Counted from the stretch's first letter, positions 15,629 to 24,406 are shown. The stretch is DNA of 64,000 nt from Saccharothrix violaceirubra (GCF_014203755.1 NZ_JACHJS010000001.1:434001-498000), one strand, 5' to 3'. The notes: a model not told the origin generated them from the letters alone. Made by a program: numbers and translations.

Positions 15629-16471
15629 CTAGGGTTCGGACATCTCGCCCGCGATCTTGGCAATCAGCCCGACTGACTGCTCGGGTGACAGCGCCAAGTC
15701 ACGCAGCTTGTGCCAGGCAAGCCTAGCGTGCTCCAGATGGACCTCTTCCTCCAGAAAGGCGCTGGTTCCTCGCCCCTCTACATAGACCAAACCCGGCTGA
15801 TCATTGAATTCCAGTCTCACAAATGCTCCCGACAGCCCTGGGTGTGCGATTGAGTCGAACGGCACGATCAGAATCTCCATGTTCGGCCGACTGGTCAGCG
15901 CCATGAGGTGTCGGAGTTGAGCGTGCATCATCTGCCTGTCGCCGAGTGGTCGCCGGAGTGCGATCTCGTCGATGATCAGGTGGACGTGTGCCCGACCCAG
16001 GACGAACTGCCTGCCCATTCGGGTCGCGACCAGGTTGTCCAGTTCGCCCACGGTCAGGTTGTAGGTTCCTCCCGCGATGATCGCGCGGGCGTAGTCCGGG
16101 GTCTGGGTCAACCCTGGCATGACCATCGGTTCGAAGTTGTAGAGGGCGCTCGCCTCGGCTTCGATCGTGATCAGATCTTTCCAGTGTCCGGGCAGCTTGC
16201 CGTGGACGGCGTGCCAGTTTCGGCCTTCTCCGTCCCTGACCAGCGCGACCAGTTCGTGCCGCAATGCGGCCGGAGCTTGGAGGTAGCCGAGGATGGCGGC
16301 GACCTCATCGACCTGTAGGCCGCGTTGCCCAGTCTCCATTCGGCTTATCTTGCTCTCCGAACAGCCGATCGCCTTCGCCACTTCCGCGCAGCTCAGACCC
16401 CTTGCGCGGCGAAGTGCCCGCAATTCGGTCGATACTCTGCGCTGGCGGAAGGATGCCCCCTTGCTCGTCAT
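15629..16471 (-). CDS. XRE-family regulator with DUF5753 domain
   Basis: A 280-residue regulator. A helix-turn-helix lies near the N-terminus (LRALRRARGLSCAEVAKAI, then GCSESKISRMETGQRG, about residues 15-52). The remainder is a DUF5753 domain (FEPMVMPGLTQTPDYARAI, then MEILIVPFDS, LVYVEG). I use the ATG at 16471 with an upstream GGTGAGG; a longer in-frame extension is unlikely. It forms the common XRE-DUF397 pair of filamentous actinomycetes (WhiJ-like), often linked to development or antibiotic control. Palindromes in the divergent region ahead of it are candidate operators. Confidence 0.88.
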   Translation of the reverse strand: MTSKGASFRQRRVSTELRALRRARGLSCAEVAKAIGCSESKISRMETGQRGLQVDEVAAILGYLQAPAALRHELVALVRDGEGRNWHAVHGKLPGHWKDLITIEAEASALYNFEPMVMPGLTQTPDYARAIIAGGTYNLTVGELDNLVATRMGRQFVLGRAHVHLIIDEIALRRPLGDRQMMHAQLRHLMALTSRPNMEILIVPFDSIAHPGLSGAFVRLEFNDQPGLVYVEGRGTSAFLEEEVHLEHARLAWHKLRDLALSPEQSVGLIAKIAGEMSEP

Positions 16472-16487
16472 GCGCCTCACCTTCCAG

Positions 16488-16552
16488 CCTTGCCACCATG
16501 GCACGAAAGTCCTGTCACCCCATGGGGCCTCTTGCGAGACACCACGGCAAGG
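16488..16552. promoter_or_regulatory. Palindrome cluster between the XRE gene and the small gene
   Basis: Three nested symmetries occur in 65 bp: TGCCA-CCA-TGGCA at 16491-16503, the perfect CCCCATGGGG at 16518-16527, and CCTTGCC (16488-16494) mirrored by GGCAAGG (16546-16552). They lie between divergent start codons and are likely binding sites for the adjacent XRE regulator. Confidence 0.45.
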
Positions 16553-16568
16553 AATCACCTTATTCACC

Positions 16569-16760
16569 ATGCAGAAGAGCTGGAAGATCGCCGGTGTCCA
16601 CGCCGATTGGACTTTGACCGTCGACATCGTCCCACCCGAGACGGACGGTGACGAACCCCTCGGCAAGCTCACCCGAAACCCCGACTTCAACAATCTCGTC
16701 GGCCACTTCCGGACCATCGTCGAGATGAACGAGGCACTCCAGGACCTTCAGATCACCTGA
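16569..16760 (+). CDS. Small hypothetical protein upstream of Imm1
   Basis: A 63-residue protein starting MQKSWKIAGVHADWTLTVDI and ending in a helix NEALQDLQIT. No family recognised. It ends 13 bp before the Imm1-like gene, in the same direction, so the two are probably one operon. It diverges from the XRE regulator. It has no membrane segment or signal peptide. Confidence 0.55.
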   Translation: MQKSWKIAGVHADWTLTVDIVPPETDGDEPLGKLTRNPDFNNLVGHFRTIVEMNEALQDLQIT

Positions 16761-16773
16761 AAGGCGAGTGATC

Positions 16774-17187
16774 ATGATGGAGTTCCTTGCCTGGTACGAC
16801 CCGGAGGTGGACGTCCCCGTGGTCGTGCGTTCGGCATCGGACCTGGACCGGGTGATCGACGTCGTCAAGTACGACGACGGCCCCACGCTGATCCAGCTCA
16901 ACGCCCTCGACCCGCGCGACGGGCTCCTCGTCATCGGCGTGTTCGCCTCCAAGAACCGGGGCACGCTGCTCTACCGGGGTCCTCAGGGCATGTGGTTCAG
17001 CAAGGGCATCGCTCCATACCCCGGCGAAACTCTCCTCTACCGCTACCTGGACGCCGAGGTCGACTACCCCTCCGACGCCGAGATCCCGCTCCACCAGGTC
17101 GTGAAAGCCGCTCACGACTACCTGGTGGACGCCCGCCTCCCCGCCGGCCCCACCTGGCAACCCCCGCCGACCTGGTACCCCGCGTAA
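16774..17187 (+). CDS. Imm1-family immunity protein
   Basis: A 137-residue protein matching the Imm1 layout: [20 protein letters not shown], a strand with [18 protein letters not shown], then [20 protein letters not shown] and [14 protein letters not shown]. Imm1 proteins neutralise nuclease or deaminase toxins of polymorphic toxin systems inside the producer. No toxin gene adjoins it, so it is an orphan or defends against neighbours. The ATG at 16774 follows AAGGCGAG at a good distance; an ATG one codon later is equally possible. Likely co-transcribed with the small gene upstream. Confidence 0.75.
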   Translation: MMEFLAWYDPEVDVPVVVRSASDLDRVIDVVKYDDGPTLIQLNALDPRDGLLVIGVFASKNRGTLLYRGPQGMWFSKGIAPYPGETLLYRYLDAEVDYPSDAEIPLHQVVKAAHDYLVDARLPAGPTWQPPPTWYPA

Positions 17188-17237
17188 CCCCCGAGCCAGT
17201 CCTCGCGACCGGGACGTCCGGACCGTACTGTGCCCGC

Positions 17238-17861
17238 ATGGACGTCCTGGTCGTAGATCACCCGCTGGCCCGCGCTCGCCTCACGACCATGCGCGACGCC
17301 CGCACGGACAACGCGACGTTCCGCGCCGCGCTGCACGAACTGACCGTCATGCTCGTCTACGAGGCCACGCGCGACGCCGCCGTGGCGACCGACCGCGTCC
17401 ACACCCCGGTGGCCCGCACCACCGGTTACCGGCTGGCGAACCCGCCTTTGCTCGTCCCCGTGCTCCGCGCGGGACTGGGCATGGCCGACGAAGCCCACAA
17501 GCTCATCCCCGACGCCCAGATGGGCTTCGTCGGCCTGGCCCGGGACGAGGAAACGCTCAAACCCCGCCCCTACATGGAATCCCTGCCCGCGGACCTGGCG
17601 AACCGCCCGGTGTTCGTGCTCGACCCGATGCTCGCCACGGGCGGTTCGCTGGTCTACGCGATCACCCTGCTGACCAAGCGCGGCGCGTCCGACGTGACCG
17701 CGATCTGCGCCCTGGCCGCCCCCGAGGGCCTCAAGCGCCTGGAGGAATCCGGCCTGCCGGTCCGCGTGGTGACGGCCAGCGTCGACGAACGCCTGAACGA
17801 CTCGGGCTTCATCGTCCCCGGCCTCGGCGACGCCGGCGACCGTCTCTACGGCGCCGTCTGA
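17238..17861 (+). CDS. upp: Uracil phosphoribosyltransferase
   Basis: A 207-residue enzyme converting uracil and PRPP to UMP. The PRPP-binding loop DPMLATGGS is at 129-137. Upstream, PVLRAGLGM and [11 protein letters not shown] are typical of the family. Length is standard (about 208). It stands after the Imm1 gene with about 50 bp between. Its last 16 bp overlap the convergent NmrA-like gene. In M. tuberculosis upp (Rv3309c) is next to pmmB and deoD, as it nearly is here. Confidence 0.95.
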   Translation: MDVLVVDHPLARARLTTMRDARTDNATFRAALHELTVMLVYEATRDAAVATDRVHTPVARTTGYRLANPPLLVPVLRAGLGMADEAHKLIPDAQMGFVGLARDEETLKPRPYMESLPADLANRPVFVLDPMLATGGSLVYAITLLTKRGASDVTAICALAAPEGLKRLEESGLPVRVVTASVDERLNDSGFIVPGLGDAGDRLYGAV

Positions 17862-18688
17862 GCCAACTCCCCGGCGTGGTCGGCGGCCCAGTCGGCCAGA
17901 GTCCGTCCCTTCCGCCCCGTGATCCGCTCGAAGTCGTCGGTCAGCGGCGGCGGTTCTTCGTTGTGCTGGGCGAAATACCCCATCAGGTACTCCGCGACGT
18001 CGTACGGCAGGCCGACGTCGCGGATCAGGGTCTCCCGCTGCTGCCGGTAGGTCAGGGCCTCGAAGCCGATCGTTCTCCCCAACCCCCTCCCGATCGCCTC
18101 GGCCTGCTGCCGGTGCGTGAGCAGTTCCGGTCCGGACAGCCGGTACGCCTGCCCGTGGTGGCCGTCCTCCGTCAACGCGTGCACCGCGACCTCCGCGATG
18201 TCGCCTTCGTGCACGGGCGCACCCAACGCGTCCGGGTAGGCCGCGCGGACGACGTCCTCCTCTTTGATCGTCCGCGCCCACACCAGCTTGTTCGACATGA
18301 ACTCGCCGGGGCGCACGTGCGTCCACTGTGGACTGATCTCCTCGATCGCCCGCTCCACCGCCTCGTGGGTCTCGCAACTTCCTGCCCGCTGCGCGGCGAC
18401 GGCGTCCGATGACAGGAACACCACCCGTTCCACTCCGGACGCCCGCGTCAGCAGGTCCCGGACGAGTGCGGCCGGGTCCGGCTCCTCGATCGCCGCCACC
18501 AGGAACAACGCCGTCACACCGTCCAGCGGCACGCTTTCCGGTCGCACCAGGTCGCCCCGCACCGCGTCCGCCCCCGGGATCTCCACGTCCCGTCGCGACA
18601 GTGCACGCGGCCTGACCCCGCGCCGCCCGAGCTGCCGCACGACTTCGCCGCCCACGGTTCCGGTCGCGCCGGTCACCAGGATCGTCAT
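17846..18688 (-). CDS. NmrA-like NAD(P)H-binding reductase
   Basis: A 280-residue Rossmann protein of the atypical short-chain family. It begins [20 protein letters not shown] with the dinucleotide site GATGTVG and includes [22 protein letters not shown] and [13 protein letters not shown]. Relatives are quinone reductases or redox sensors such as NmrA and azoreductase-like proteins. No catalytic Tyr-xxx-Lys pair stands out. GGAGGGGAC precedes the ATG. The 3' end overlaps upp by 16 bp. Substrate unknown. Confidence 0.75.
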   Translation of the reverse strand: MTILVTGATGTVGGEVVRQLGRRGVRPRALSRRDVEIPGADAVRGDLVRPESVPLDGVTALFLVAAIEEPDPAALVRDLLTRASGVERVVFLSSDAVAAQRAGSCETHEAVERAIEEISPQWTHVRPGEFMSNKLVWARTIKEEDVVRAAYPDALGAPVHEGDIAEVAVHALTEDGHHGQAYRLSGPELLTHRQQAEAIGRGLGRTIGFEALTYRQQRETLIRDVGLPYDVAEYLMGYFAQHNEEPPPLTDDFERITGRKGRTLADWAADHAGELAQTAP

Positions 18689-18832
18689 GTCCCCTCCTAT
18701 TCAAACTTGAGCAAGGCGACGCTAGCGCGATCGCGGTCCTGTGCGCACATGCAAACTTTTGCGTTGTCTGTGAATAAGTCATCCGGCGCGAATCACCCAG
18801 GATGCGCGGATTCGTCCGTTCGGCCGTAGTGG

Positions 18833-18867
18833 TGGTCTAGACCTCATCACTACCGTGGTCCAGACCA
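18833..18867 (+). promoter_or_regulatory. Two DasR-type direct repeats ahead of chitinase
   Basis: TGGTCTAGACCT (18833-18844) and TGGTCCAGACCA (18856-18867) are two 12-bp near-palindromes, 23 bp apart centre to centre. They match the known repeats of Streptomyces chitinase promoters and the DasR responsive-element core. They lie 41-75 bases before the chitinase ATG, which points to chitin/N-acetylglucosamine-dependent control. Confidence 0.75.
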
Positions 18868-18907
18868 CAGCCGGCAACGCCGCCGCCAGGTTCACACGAG
18901 GAGAAGC

Positions 18908-20197
18908 ATGAAGAGCAGGAGATGGGTGGTCCCCGCCCTTCTGGTTTCCGCTCTGGGCATGACGCTTGCGCCCGCGGCGCAGGCGCACGGCAACGATCAC
19001 GACCGCGACAAGCCGCGCACCGTCGGGTACTACACCGCGTGGAGTGGCTACGACCGCAACTTCCTCGTCAACGACCTGGTCAAGAACGGAACCGCGGCCC
19101 GCCTGACGCACCTGAACTACGCGTTCGGCTTCCTGGACGCGGAGGGCAAGTGCTACAGCCCCGACCCGGACGCCGACTTCAAGCGGCAGTTCACGGCGGC
19201 GCAGAGCGTGAGCGGCAAGGCGGACGTCGCCGGGCAGCCGCTGGCGGGCAACCTCAACCAGCTCAAGCAGCTGAAGAAGAAGTTCCCGAAGCTGAAGGTC
19301 TACATCTCGCTCGGTGGCTGGAGCGGCTCGAAGTACTTCTCCGACGCGGCGTTGACGCCCGAGTCCCGGGCCGCGCACGTGAAGTCGTGCGTCGACCTGT
19401 GGCTCAAGGGCAACGTCCCGGGCCTGAAGCCCGGTGCCGCCGCCGGCATCTTCGACGGCATCGACCTGGACTGGGAGTGGCCGTCGAGCCCGGCCAACGA
19501 CGGCAACGTCATCCGGGTCGAGGACAAGGTCAACTTCACCGCGCTGCTGCGTGAGTACCGCAAGCAGTTCGCCCCGTTGTCTTGGCGCAACGGCAAGAAG
19601 TACGACCTGACCGCGTTCCTGCCCGCCAACCCGGGCATGCTCGACCGCGGCTTCGAGGTTCCGAAGGTGTTCTCCCTGTTGACCTTCGGCACGGTTCAGG
19701 GGTACGACTACCACGGTGGTTGGGACTCGACGACGAACCAGCAGTCCGCGCTGCGGACGCCGGCGGGCGACCCGACCAACTCGAACTTCAGCACCCAGGT
19801 GGTCGTGGACCACTACCTGAAGTCGGGTGCGCCGCGCTCGAAGATCGTGTTCGGCGTCCCGTTCTTCAGCCGCGGCTGGACCGGGGTGAAGAACGAGAAC
19901 AACGGCCTGTTCCAGCCCGTCTCCGGGCCGGCGCCGGCCACGTACGAAGCGGGCCAGGAGGACTACAAGACCCTCAAGGCGCAGCTCTCGAAGTTCAAGG
20001 TGTACCGGGACGAGAAGGCCGGGCACGCCTGGCTGTTCGACGGGACGACCTTCTGGACGTGGGACGACCCGACCGAGCTGAAGCGCAAGGGTCGGTACAT
20101 CTCCGATCGCAAGCTTGGCGGCGCGATGATCTGGTCACTCGACAGCGACACCGCTGACGGCGAGTTGATCAGGGCGCTGCAGAGCGGACTGTCCTGA
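18908..20197 (+). CDS. Secreted GH18 chitinase
   Basis: A 429-residue secreted enzyme. A signal peptide (MKSRRW, a hydrophobic core, then APAAQAHG with likely cleavage after residue 26) is followed by a family 18 glycosyl hydrolase domain. The catalytic motif DGIDLDWEW is at 183-191 with acid Glu190. YISLGGWSGS and GYDYHGGWD are further family markers. There is no separate chitin-binding domain. A GAGGAGAAGC ribosome binding site precedes the ATG. Two DasR-type repeats lie upstream and two strong hairpins downstream. The gene is monocistronic and degrades external chitin. Confidence 0.93.
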   Translation: MKSRRWVVPALLVSALGMTLAPAAQAHGNDHDRDKPRTVGYYTAWSGYDRNFLVNDLVKNGTAARLTHLNYAFGFLDAEGKCYSPDPDADFKRQFTAAQSVSGKADVAGQPLAGNLNQLKQLKKKFPKLKVYISLGGWSGSKYFSDAALTPESRAAHVKSCVDLWLKGNVPGLKPGAAAGIFDGIDLDWEWPSSPANDGNVIRVEDKVNFTALLREYRKQFAPLSWRNGKKYDLTAFLPANPGMLDRGFEVPKVFSLLTFGTVQGYDYHGGWDSTTNQQSALRTPAGDPTNSNFSTQVVVDHYLKSGAPRSKIVFGVPFFSRGWTGVKNENNGLFQPVSGPAPATYEAGQEDYKTLKAQLSKFKVYRDEKAGHAWLFDGTTFWTWDDPTELKRKGRYISDRKLGGAMIWSLDSDTADGELIRALQSGLS

Positions 20198-20214
20198 TAG
20201 GGGCAGTCTGAACG

Positions 20215-20252
20215 GGGCCCGGGGGATTTCGCGGCGGCCGTCCCCCGGGCCC
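20215..20252 (+). terminator. Hairpin terminator 1 after chitinase
   Basis: Perfect 12-bp stem GGGCCCGGGGGA (20215-20226) with its complement at 20241-20252 and a 14-nt loop, 18 bp after the chitinase stop. Confidence 0.7.
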
Positions 20253-20271
20253 TGCCTTACTTCTTTCCTCG

Positions 20272-20304
20272 AAACCCCGTCCGGCCTGGTGCCGGACGGG
20301 GTTT
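20272..20304. terminator. Hairpin terminator 2, bidirectional
   Basis: A 14-bp stem (AAACCCCGTCCGGC at 20272-20285, complement at 20291-20304) with a 5-nt loop. It is followed by a T-rich tail rightward and preceded by A residues for leftward reading. It separates the convergent chitinase and TetR genes. Confidence 0.85.
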
Positions 20305-20343
20305 TCGTCTACAAGCGTAGACTTTCCCGCTGCCTGTCGTCGG

Positions 20344-20934
20344 CTACCGTCGCCAGCCGTTGACGTTCGCCCGCACGGCCCGCTCGTACATCTCGCCGAT
20401 CGTCAGCTCGGCGGGCAGGTTTCCGTTGAGTTCCAGGCTGACCAGGCCGTGGACCATGCCCCACACCGCGATGCCGATGTGCTCCTCCGGCGCGGCCACG
20501 AAGATCTCCAGCTCGATGGCGCGGCGGACGTTGTCGAGCACCGGCTGGAACGTGCGCAGCGCGGCCGAACCGGTCTCCTCGGAGGGTTCGAAGTTGGGCA
20601 CGACCTTGCTGAACATCACGAGGTAGAACTGCGGGTCGGCCAGGGCGCTGCGGCGGTAGGCCAGCCCGATCCGGACGATGTTCTCCACGGGGTCGTCGCT
20701 GAGCGGTACGGCCGCGACCCGTTCGCCGAAACGGCGGAACGCCTCTTCGTACAACGCGTCCAGCAACGCCGGCTTGCCGCCGAACAGCGAATACACCGCT
20801 GTGGTCGAGGTGTTGACATCGGCGGCGAGCCTGCGCAAGCTCAGGGCGTTCGGTCCTTCCGATGACAACAATTCACCCGCGCGGTCGAGCAGGCGGGCAC
20901 GCAGCGCGTCGTCGTGGGTCTTCGGTCTCGGCAC
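20344..20934 (-). CDS. TetR/AcrR-family regulator
   Basis: A 196-residue repressor. An N-terminal helix-turn-helix (LSLRRLAADVNTSTTAVYSLFGGK, about residues 35-58) is followed by a ligand-binding helical domain. Its final part (WGMVHGLVSLELNG) resembles the WHG-type C-terminal domain of this superfamily. The start lies in a short AT-richer gap with the divergent ribbon-helix-helix gene, where an inverted repeat occurs. No obvious target gene is coupled to it. Confidence 0.88.
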   Translation of the reverse strand: MPRPKTHDDALRARLLDRAGELLSSEGPNALSLRRLAADVNTSTTAVYSLFGGKPALLDALYEEAFRRFGERVAAVPLSDDPVENIVRIGLAYRRSALADPQFYLVMFSKVVPNFEPSEETGSAALRTFQPVLDNVRRAIELEIFVAAPEEHIGIAVWGMVHGLVSLELNGNLPAELTIGEMYERAVRANVNGWRR

Positions 20935-20954
20935 CGGGCCATCTTATCGCAACA

Positions 20955-20968
20955 GTGTTACAAAACAC
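20955..20968. promoter_or_regulatory. Candidate TetR operator
   Basis: GTGTT-ACAA-AACAC is a 5-4-5 inverted repeat, 20 bases before the tetR start and in the divergent region shared with the RHH gene. This is a typical place for autoregulation. Confidence 0.45.
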
Positions 20969-21009
20969 GGTCTGGTCTCCGTGGTATCAACTTGGTACCG
21001 TCTTTTTCC

Positions 21010-21216
21010 ATGGCGATGACCCTGCGTCTGAGCGATGAGGAAAACCGGCGTCTCGACGAGTTGGCGGCCGTCGAGGGGCGCTCCAAGCAGGAGGTCGTGC
21101 GGCTCGCGCTGGCCGACCGGTGGTCGCGTCTGCAGAAGGAGGAGCAGCTCTCCGAGGTCCTCGGACGCGTACTCCCGAAGTACCGGGGTCTCCTCGAACG
21201 CATGGGACCGGCCTGA
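21010..21216 (+). CDS. Ribbon-helix-helix antitoxin-like protein
   Basis: A 68-residue protein. MTLRLSDEENRRLDELAAVE is the beta strand and first helix of a ribbon-helix-helix fold. GRSKQEVVRLALADRW is the second helix, and the tail LPKYRGLLERMGPA is like antitoxins that pair with Doc toxins. Normally the toxin gene follows at once; here a Doc-like gene in the same direction begins only about 300 bp later. DNA-binding autoregulation is expected; an imperfect inverted repeat GGTATC-aacttggtacc lies just upstream (about 20982-20998). Confidence 0.75.
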   Translation: MAMTLRLSDEENRRLDELAAVEGRSKQEVVRLALADRWSRLQKEEQLSEVLGRVLPKYRGLLERMGPA

Positions 21217-21517
21217 CCGCACACTTTCGAGCGATCCCCGGGTGGTTTCGACTGTCCCTCGAACACGTGTTCGATAACCTGACCCCATGCCCTCGACCGA
21301 CCCGACACACCTCCACAGGTGTGAACGTGCACCCGGCCCCGGCGCGCACCGGTATGGTGCGCCGTTGAAGATCGGGTCGTGTTCGGTGTGCGCGGGGGCG
21401 CACGACGCGACCGACACCATCCTCTTCGCGGGGGCGAAGAGACGATTCGGACCCGGGGCGTTGGACGAGCTGGTGAACTCGACGCTGCCCTGGCGACAGG
21501 GAGCGCGTCAAGCTGTG
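21217..21517. other. 301-bp insert-like region between RHH and Doc
   Basis: Contains the SOS box at 21259-21274. From an ATG at 21287 an open frame runs in phase into the Doc-like gene; it includes a CSVC motif. Its third-position GC is visibly lower than in the neighbouring genes. I recognise nothing in the peptide. It may be inserted or remnant DNA, or a real 77-residue extension. Confidence 0.5.
21259..21274. promoter_or_regulatory. Perfect actinobacterial SOS (LexA) box
   Basis: TCGAACACGTGTTCGA is a perfect 16-bp palindrome and an exact fit to the LexA site TCGAAC-N4-GTTCGA known in mycobacteria and relatives. A TAACCT -10-like box overlaps its right edge (21275-21280), and an ATG lies at +7 (21287), suggesting a DNA-damage-inducible leaderless transcript to the right. 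Confidence 0.8.
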
Positions 21518-21898
21518 GTGAATTACCTCGACGCCGGCGACTTGCTGGTGCTGGCGACCGCCGTGACCGGTGGCGACCTGGTCGTGCGCGACCTCGGCCT
21601 GCTCGACTCGGCGGCACACCGTCCCCGTGCCACGGTGTTGGGCGTCGAGGCCTACGACACGTTATGGCTCAAGGCGTCGGCACTGCTGGACTCGATCGTC
21701 CGCACCCGCCCCTTGGGTGAGGGCAACTGGCGCCTGGGCTGGGTGGCCGCCGTGACCTTGTGCGACATCAACGGCTGGTGGATAGACGCCGAGGAGGACG
21801 AGGCCCTGGACCTGGTCCGCGCCCTCGGCCGAGACCAGATCGACGTCCCCGGCTTAGCCGCCCACCTGGAAGCCTGGTCCCTCCCCAAAACCCCGTGA
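21518..21898 (+). CDS. doc: Doc-like toxin with degenerate Fic motif
   Basis: A 126-residue protein (GTG at 21518, VNYLDAGDLLVLA) colinear with Doc toxins: VVRDLGLLDSAAHRPRATVLG, LKASALLDSIV, then the motif region and AAVTLCDINGWWIDAEEDEA. In the Fic motif the usual HPF-x-D-G-N-K-R is RPLGEGNWR (64-72), so the catalytic His is Arg and the Lys is Trp. Phosphotransfer activity is therefore doubtful. An in-frame ATG at 21287, leaderless behind an SOS box, would add 77 residues. Partner is presumably the RHH gene at 21010. Confidence 0.65.
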   Translation: MNYLDAGDLLVLATAVTGGDLVVRDLGLLDSAAHRPRATVLGVEAYDTLWLKASALLDSIVRTRPLGEGNWRLGWVAAVTLCDINGWWIDAEEDEALDLVRALGRDQIDVPGLAAHLEAWSLPKTP

Positions 21899-21969
21899 CC
21901 TCCGCTTCCGACTCGGGCCGCCGCCCACCCACCCCTCTCCAGCCCAGGAGACCCGCGCCCAGCCAAAGC

Positions 21970-22276
21970 GCGAGTTATGCACTCGGACACCGCGAGTCGT
22001 GCATTCAAGCACCGCGAGTCGTGCATTCAGGCACCCATCCGGACCGCCAGTCCGCAAATCTGACGGCTGCCACGCGAGTCACGCGTCCGAACACCGCGAA
22101 GTCCGCACGCCCCAAGCCAGAACTCCCGGCATCGCAAGCCGAGTCCAGCAGCCCCCAACCGCACCCAACCCCCTCACCTCCACCAACACGCGAGTCCTCC
22201 GCTCAGACACCCCGAAATACGCACTCGGACACCCTGAAATACGCACTCGGACACCTCGAACCACGCACTCGGCACC
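21970..22276 (+). repeat. 22-bp repeat family, locus A
   Basis: Three perfect-phase 22-bp units at 21970-22035 (GCGAGTTATGCACTC then GGACACC; GCGAGTCGTGCATTC then AAGCACC; GCGAGTCGTGCATTC then AGGCACC). A further unit lies at 22074-22095 and four more at 22190-22276. Forward orientation, 71 bp after the Doc-like stop. Units are tandem with no spacers, unlike CRISPR. Confidence 0.85.
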
Positions 22277-22476
22277 CCGGCGCGTTCAGGCACTCTGAGC
22301 GGACCGCCCTGGCCGTCAGGCCGGCAAGGTCCGGTGTGCGGGTGGCCGGATCGGGCCGTGCCCGTGCGGATCGGGTGGGCGGCGAGCCAAGATCGGCACC
22401 GCCTGCCCCGAGCGGGCCAAGATCGGCGTCGTCCGTCCCAGCGGGCAAGCTGAGATCGGTATTACCCCGTCCGGGT
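22277..22476. other. Non-coding stretch with a 12-mer direct repeat
   Basis: No gene seen. GCCAAGATCGGC occurs twice exactly (22386-22397 and 22416-22427), 30 bp apart, with a diverged third copy near 22446. This completes the 615-bp gene-free gap (21899-22513), the longest in the window. Confidence 0.5.
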
Positions 22477-22507
22477 TGACCTGGAGTGCGCTCCAGCTCC
22501 TACGGTC
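22477..22507 (+). promoter_or_regulatory. MerR-type promoter with 19-bp spacer
   Basis: TTGACC (22477-22482), 19-bp spacer, TACGGT (22502-22507). The inverted repeat CTGGAG-TGCG-CTCCAG (22482-22497) lies between the boxes, the classical layout of a MerR-regulated, over-spaced promoter. The start codon GTG at 22514 is 7 bases after the -10 box, so the transcript is probably leaderless. Confidence 0.8.
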
Positions 22508-22513
22508 GAAGGC

Positions 22514-22896
22514 GTGACCTACTCGATCGCTCAAGCGGCCGAGCGCAGCGGGCTCTCGATCGACACGCTGCGCTACTACGAACGGATCGGGCTGGTGGAA
22601 CCGCCGGCCCGGACCACGGGCGGGCGGCGCAGCTACACCGACGAGGACCTCAACTGGCTCGCGTTCCTGACCCGGATGCGCACCACGGGCATGCCCATCC
22701 GGATGCTGAGCGAGTACGCGCAGCTCCGAAACCGCGGCCCCGCCGCCGCGGGTCGCCGGATGCAGATCCTGTGCGAGCACCGGGCCTCCGTGCGGGAGCG
22801 GATCGCCGAGTTGCAGGTGTCACTCAGCGTGCTCGATTACAAGATCGCGCACTACGAACAGATCGAGCAGTCGCTCGTCCAGGAAGGAATCACCGC

Positions 22897-22900
<4 letters not shown>
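22514..22900 (+). CDS. MerR-family regulator
   Basis: A 128-residue regulator. The winged helix-turn-helix at 1-70 ([21 protein letters not shown], then [18 protein letters not shown]) is followed by a dimerisation helix ending [17 protein letters not shown]. There are no cysteines arranged as a metal or iron-sulfur site, so an organic effector is likely. It is coupled (GTGA) to the aldo/keto reductase gene it probably controls together with itself, through the 19-bp-spaced promoter in front. Confidence 0.9.
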
Positions 22901-23853
<953 letters not shown>

Positions 23854-23859
23854 TCGCGC

Positions 23860-23884
23860 GGGACGGTGGCCCGGCCACCGTCCC
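23860..23884. terminator. Hairpin terminator between convergent genes
   Basis: Perfect 10-bp stem GGGACGGTGG (23860-23869) and CCACCGTCCC (23875-23884) with a 5-nt loop, 6 bp after the reductase stop and 6 bp before the end of the opposite gene. Confidence 0.8.
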
Positions 23885-23890
23885 CCGATC

Positions 23891-24343
23891 TCAGTACACG
23901 ACGATCCCGTTGCGCATGTTGTACTCCTTGGCGCCCTGCGCGGCGAGGACCGTGGACACCACCACGCCGATGATCCACAACGGGAACGCGATGAACCACC
24001 CGAGCACGGTCACCGCGAGCAGCCACAACGGGAAGTTGGCCAGCAGCAGGCCGATCCCCAACCCGGTCTGGTTCACGTAGAGGTTCCCCGCGCCGAGCCA
24101 CAGGATCGACAGCAGGACGGCGATCCCGGACGACTTCGGCGTCACGACCCGCATCGGCACGCCGTACCCGAACCCCGGCGCCACGGGCACGGGCTGGGCG
24201 AACGTCGGCTGCCCGTAGTTGGGCGGCGGCGGTGCCTGCGGCGGCGGCGGTGTCGGCCACGCGGCCGTGCCACAGACCTGACAGGTGGTGTTCGGCGGTT
24301 GCAGCGATGCGCCGCAAGAGCCACACATGGGCGGCGGGAACAT
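23891..24343 (-). CDS. Zinc-ribbon TM2-like membrane protein
   Basis: A 150-residue membrane protein. An N-terminal zinc ribbon (CGSCGASL, CQVCG) is followed by a proline-rich linker (about 30-60) and two or three hydrophobic helices with SSGIAVLLSILWLGAGNLYV, as in TM2-type proteins. The ATG at 24343 has GGAGGTCG at correct spacing; an upstream ATG lacks one. Topology suggests the ribbon is cytoplasmic. Function unknown. It diverges from the small membrane gene at 24529 across a region with two inverted repeats. Confidence 0.75.
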   Translation of the reverse strand: MFPPPMCGSCGASLQPPNTTCQVCGTAAWPTPPPPQAPPPPNYGQPTFAQPVPVAPGFGYGVPMRVVTPKSSGIAVLLSILWLGAGNLYVNQTGLGIGLLLANFPLWLLAVTVLGWFIAFPLWIIGVVVSTVLAAQGAKEYNMRNGIVVY

Positions 24344-24406
24344 GATCGACCTCCGGTGGTCCGTCACGCTGTGCGTCGAACTGTGGCATCAGGGCGTTAC
24401 GCGTCG

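Noticed and set aside
21287..21517. 77-residue N-terminal extension of the Doc-like protein as certain coding sequence
   Set aside because: The Doc fold begins at 21518 and the upstream codons have lower third-position GC. The SOS box and leaderless spacing keep it possible, so it is listed only as a finding.
21970..22276. CRISPR array
   Set aside because: The 22-bp units are directly adjacent with no unique spacers, vary in sequence, and no cas genes occur in the window.
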